This document shows, piece after piece, positions 12,633 through 15,299 of a stretch of 15,299 bases of DNA (the first letter of the stretch is position 1; each line of letters begins with the position of its first letter). The position numbers and the translations under genes are program-made. The DNA comes from Bacillota bacterium (GTDB taxonomy: Bacteria > Bacillota > Clostridia > Oscillospirales > Acutalibacteraceae): contig JAEWYE010000075.1 in the NCBI GenBank assembly GCA_023458755.1, positions 1 through 15,299 of the forward strand, given 5' to 3'. Below the pieces are notes generated by a model. It saw only the letters and a list, made by a program, of their open reading frames with translations. It was not told the origin of the DNA and did not search any database.

Positions 12633-12729
12633 CAGTCATGGTAACCGTTTTTATATTGGGAAAGGTATACTGAGAGCACATCAGGGAAATATCAAACGAC
12701 TTATGAAAAAGCAAAAGGAGATTATTGAG

Positions 12730-13587
12730 ATGAAAAAAGCGAGAAATGTGTTTCTTGCGCTGGGTATGACCGCCGCCCTGCTGGCCGGCTGCGGCAGCAA
12801 TTCCGCTCCGGCCGCCTCCGGCGCCCAGGCTCCCGCGGCCGGTTCCGCTTTAAGCGGCACGGTCTCCACCAACGGTTCCACCTCCATGGAGAAGGTGATC
12901 GGCGCTCTCAGCGAGCAGTTCATGGCGGACAACTCCGGAGTCACCGTCAGCTATGACCCCACAGGCTCTGGCGCGGGCATCGAGGCCGTCAGCAACGGTA
13001 CCTGTGACATAGGTCTTGCCTCTCGCGCCCTGAAGGCCGAGGAGACCGGGCTTACCGCCACCACCGTGGCCCTGGACGGCATCGCCGTCATTGTCAACGC
13101 CAATAGCAAGGTGACCGATCTGACCGTGGACCAGATCGCCCAGCTCTTCACCGGCGCCGTCACCGACTGGTCCGCCGTGGGCGGCGACGCGGGTGCTGTG
13201 GCGGCAATCGGCCGTGAGTCCGGCTCCGGCACCCGGGACGGCTTCGAATCCATCACGAAAACCGCCGATGCCTGCATCCTCTCTCAGGAGCTGACCTCCA
13301 CCGGCGCGGTCATCGAGGCCGTGATGGGTAATCCCAACGCCATCGGCTATGCGTCTCTCTCCGCGGTGGAGGGTCAGAACGGCATCAAGGCCGTTACGGT
13401 GGGCGGCGTTGCCTGCACCGAGGAGACGGTTCTGGACGGCACCTATGCCATTCAGCGTCCCTTTGTCCTGGTGACTAAGGACGGCGCGGCGCTTTCTGCT
13501 GCGGCTCAGGCCTTCTTCGACTTTGCCACCTCCACCGCCGCCAACGACCTCATCAGAGCTGCCGGCGCTGTGCCTGCGGCGAAGTAA
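12730..13587 (+). CDS. pstS: Phosphate ABC transporter, phosphate-binding lipoprotein PstS
   Basis: Product of 285 residues. The frame is open from 12511, but the ATG at 12730 follows AAAGGAG and gives a clean lipoprotein signal: MKKARNVFLALGMTAALLAG then Cys21 (lipobox LAGC). The protein is anchored outside the membrane, captures phosphate and passes it to PstC/PstA. Phosphate-site motifs are visible: STNGSTSMEKVI (residues 46-57), PTGSGAGIEAVSNGTCDIG, SRALKAEE, and GRESGSGTRDGFE in the middle. The end (YAIQRPFVLVTKDG) is also typical. Likely regulated through the Pho-box-like repeat upstream. The high GC and host-like style differ from the phage genes to the left, so this is probably the first chromosomal gene. 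Confidence 0.95.
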   Translation: MKKARNVFLALGMTAALLAGCGSNSAPAASGAQAPAAGSALSGTVSTNGSTSMEKVIGALSEQFMADNSGVTVSYDPTGSGAGIEAVSNGTCDIGLASRALKAEETGLTATTVALDGIAVIVNANSKVTDLTVDQIAQLFTGAVTDWSAVGGDAGAVAAIGRESGSGTRDGFESITKTADACILSQELTSTGAVIEAVMGNPNAIGYASLSAVEGQNGIKAVTVGGVACTEETVLDGTYAIQRPFVLVTKDGAALSAAAQAFFDFATSTAANDLIRAAGAVPAAK

Positions 13588-13618
13588 ACAAAAAAACCGA
13601 TTTACCCTCTGCCTGCGG

Positions 13619-13646
13619 GCCCCCGCTCCATCGTTTGAGCGGGGGC
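13619..13646 (+). promoter_or_regulatory. Hairpin between pstS and pstC
   Basis: GCCCCCGCTC (13619-13628) and GAGCGGGGGC (13637-13646) pair perfectly with an eight-base loop. No T-run follows. A hairpin here commonly lowers permease expression relative to the binding protein, or protects the 3' end of pstS mRNA; that role is inferred. Confidence 0.65.
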
Positions 13647-13670
13647 TGCCGGGTCAGAAAGGAGCGCATT

Positions 13671-14639
13671 TTGGAATACGGTTCACTTGAAAATAAGGCC
13701 AATCCCTCTGCGGAGCGTGCCGCTGACGCCGCCGCGGCTCCCCGCCGCACGCTGATGAAGACCGGCGGGCAAAAGCCGCTGGAGGTCGTGATGCATGTGC
13801 TGTTTCTGCTGTGCGGTATTTTGGCGGTGGGGTTTGTTCTGGTCATCAGCGTTTACCTGATCGTCTCCGGCGTCCCCGCCATCCGCCAGATCGGCCTTTG
13901 GAACTTCCTTTCCGGAGAGGTTTGGGAGCCCACCGCCACCACACGGGACCCGTCGTTCGGGATTCTGCCCTTTATCCTCACCTCTGTGTACGGCACTGCC
14001 GGGGCGATTCTGATCGGCGTCCCTGTGGGACTGTTCACGGCCCTGTTCCTCTCCAAGGTTGCTCCTCCAAAGGTGGCAAAGGCCATCCACGGGGCGGTGG
14101 AGCTGCTGGCGGGCATCCCGTCGGTGGTTTACGGACTGGTGGGTATGATCGTGCTGGTCCCCGCCATTCAAAAGGCGTTCCGGCTCAGCTCCGGCGCTTG
14201 CCTGCTGGCGGCCGTCGTGGTGCTGGCGGTGATGATTTTGCCCTCCATCGTCAACGTATCAGAGACGGCCATCAACGCCGTGCCCAGAGAATATGAGGAG
14301 GCGTCTCTGGCCCTGGGGGCCACAAAGATGGAGACACTCTTCCGCGTCACCCTTCCCGCCGCCCGCAGCGGCGTCGCCGCCGCGGTGGTGCTGGGCGTGG
14401 GCCGCGCCATCGGTGAGGCCATGGCCATCGTAATGGTGGCGGGCAACGTATCCAATATGCCAAGCCTTTTGACCGGCGTCCGCTTCCTGACCACGGCCAT
14501 CACCTCCGGCATGAGCTATGCCGCCGTGGGAAGCCTGTATCAGCAGGCGCTGTTTTCCATTGGACTGGTGCTGTTTCTGTTTATCATGCTGATCAACGCG
14601 CTTTTAAATCTGTTCATCAAGCGGAAAAAGGAGGGCTAA
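13671..14639 (+). CDS. pstC: Phosphate ABC transporter permease PstC
   Basis: Product of 322 residues from TTG 13671-13673, six bases after AAAGGAG. The longer frame from 13635 begins inside the hairpin and has no site, and the internal ATG at 13755 also lacks one. After a charged, alanine-rich N-terminus there is a first membrane helix (VVMHVLFLLCGILAVGFVLV), an extracellular loop with IGLWNFLSGEVWEP and FGILPFILTSVYGTAG, then the permease core with further helices. The cytoplasmic EAA-type loop (YEEASLALGATKMETLFRVT) contacts the ATPase PstB. With PstA it forms the phosphate channel. The start is non-ATG, but the family call is secure. Confidence 0.94.
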   Translation: MEYGSLENKANPSAERAADAAAAPRRTLMKTGGQKPLEVVMHVLFLLCGILAVGFVLVISVYLIVSGVPAIRQIGLWNFLSGEVWEPTATTRDPSFGILPFILTSVYGTAGAILIGVPVGLFTALFLSKVAPPKVAKAIHGAVELLAGIPSVVYGLVGMIVLVPAIQKAFRLSSGACLLAAVVVLAVMILPSIVNVSETAINAVPREYEEASLALGATKMETLFRVTLPAARSGVAAAVVLGVGRAIGEAMAIVMVAGNVSNMPSLLTGVRFLTTAITSGMSYAAVGSLYQQALFSIGLVLFLFIMLINALLNLFIKRKKEG

Positions 14640-14642
14640 GAC

Positions 14643-15299
14643 GTGGAAAAGCTATCCGCCCGCCGCCAGGCCTATGACCGAACCATGCGAGCCTTGCTGT
14701 GGCTGGCTGGCGGCGTCACCTGCGCGCTGCTGGTATTCATGATCGGCTATATCTTTTTCCGGGGCGTACCAAACCTGACCTGGCCGCTGCTCAGCGGTCA
14801 GACCAGCTATTTGAAAAACACCATCGGCATCCTTCCCAACATCGTCAACACGCTGTATATCATTCTGGTGGCCATGGTGATCGTCCTTCCCATCGGCGTG
14901 GGCGCGGCGATTTATCTGACGGAGTACGCCGCCAGCCATAGGCTGGTGGCTATGATCGAATTCGCCACCGAGTCTTTGGCGGGCATTCCCTCCATCATTT
15001 ACGGCCTGGTGGGCATGCTGATTTTTGTACGGTTCATGAATCTGCAAAACGGGATTCTGGCAGGTGGGTTGACCCTGGTCATCATGATTCTGCCCACCAT
15101 TGTCCGCACAACGCAGGAGAGTCTGAAAACCGTTCCCCAAGCCTATCGGGAGGGCGCGCTGGCTCTGGGTTCCGGCAAGTGGCACATGGTCCGCACCGTG
15201 GTGCTCCCCGGTGCGGTGGACGGCATCGTTACCGGCTGCATCCTGGCCATAGGCCGCATTGTGGGTGAGAGCGCAGCGCTGCTGTACACCGCAGGGTTC
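14643..15299 (+). CDS. pstA: Phosphate ABC transporter permease PstA (3' end beyond window)
   Basis: The first 219 codons, open to the window edge. GTG 14643-14645 follows AAGGAGGGCTAAGAC; the ribosome binding site overlaps the end of pstC and only three bases separate the genes. A short basic N-terminus precedes the first helix (ALLWLAGGVTCALLVFMIGY). GILPNIVNTLYIILVAMVIV, then IGVGAAIYLTEYA and ESLAGIPSIIYGLVGMLIF are characteristic of PstA. The EAA loop reads YREGALALGSGKWHMVRTVV, and the visible end is IGRIVGESAALLYTAGF, the conserved PstA region near the last helices. The ATPase gene pstB probably follows outside the window. Confidence 0.94.
   Translation, partial: MEKLSARRQAYDRTMRALLWLAGGVTCALLVFMIGYIFFRGVPNLTWPLLSGQTSYLKNTIGILPNIVNTLYIILVAMVIVLPIGVGAAIYLTEYAASHRLVAMIEFATESLAGIPSIIYGLVGMLIFVRFMNLQNGILAGGLTLVIMILPTIVRTTQESLKTVPQAYREGALALGSGKWHMVRTVVLPGAVDGIVTGCILAIGRIVGESAALLYTAGF

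Noticed and set aside
12511..12729. N-terminal extension of the pstS frame
   Set aside because: It crosses the terminator hairpin and the Pho-box region; the ATG at 12730 gives a proper lipoprotein signal.
13683..14171. His/Gln-rich minus-strand frames opposite pstC and pstA
   Set aside because: Antisense shadows of membrane protein genes.

Overview
The window looks like a GC-rich anaerobic Firmicute, most likely a gut Clostridia member of the Oscillospiraceae type. This rests on the style of the proteins, the strong GGAGG/GGTGA ribosome binding sites and the frequent GTG/TTG starts; it is not a database match. A short-tailed (podovirus-like) prophage or phage-derived element fills about positions 1-12,560. 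A chromosomal phosphate uptake operon (pstS-pstC-pstA) begins right after it and runs off the right edge.

Positions 1-8,964 are one minus-strand late (packaging and virion) operon. Read in transcription order from a good sigma-A-type promoter at 8937-8964, it holds: small terminase-like protein, one-pass membrane protein, putative head-tail connector, small four-cysteine protein, intrinsic terminator, scaffold, major capsid protein with a C-terminal Ig-like add-on, strong hairpin, large terminase, P22 gp10-like tail protein, portal, and the start of a tail-fibre-like protein cut by the window edge. The gene set is podoviral, but the order is permuted relative to P22-like phages: capsid comes before large terminase, and portal is late.

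Positions 8,823-10,001 carry no convincing gene. The left part holds the late promoter and a palindrome. The right part (9741-9988) holds a 9-bp tandem repeat with an inverted copy, an AT-rich stretch, and five direct plus one inverted copies of a TACTCCACT(A/T)G-like repeat. This looks like an iteron-type replication origin or a multi-site regulatory region.

Positions 10,002-12,560 are a regulatory switch and an accessory operon. A small ribbon-helix-helix protein is transcribed leftwards. Diverging from it is a rightward operon of six small genes, one of them a J-domain protein. Both divergent promoters are overlapped by related palindromes, so the RHH protein probably controls both directions. 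Three gaps in the operon carry the same potential RNA hairpin, with base changes that largely preserve pairing. A 15-bp hairpin closes the operon.

Positions 12,561-15,299 look like host chromosome. A Pho-box-like direct repeat precedes a lipoprotein PstS, followed by the permeases PstC and PstA. No integrase, tRNA, att site, rRNA, insertion sequence or CRISPR array was seen, so the exact edge of the element is not resolved.
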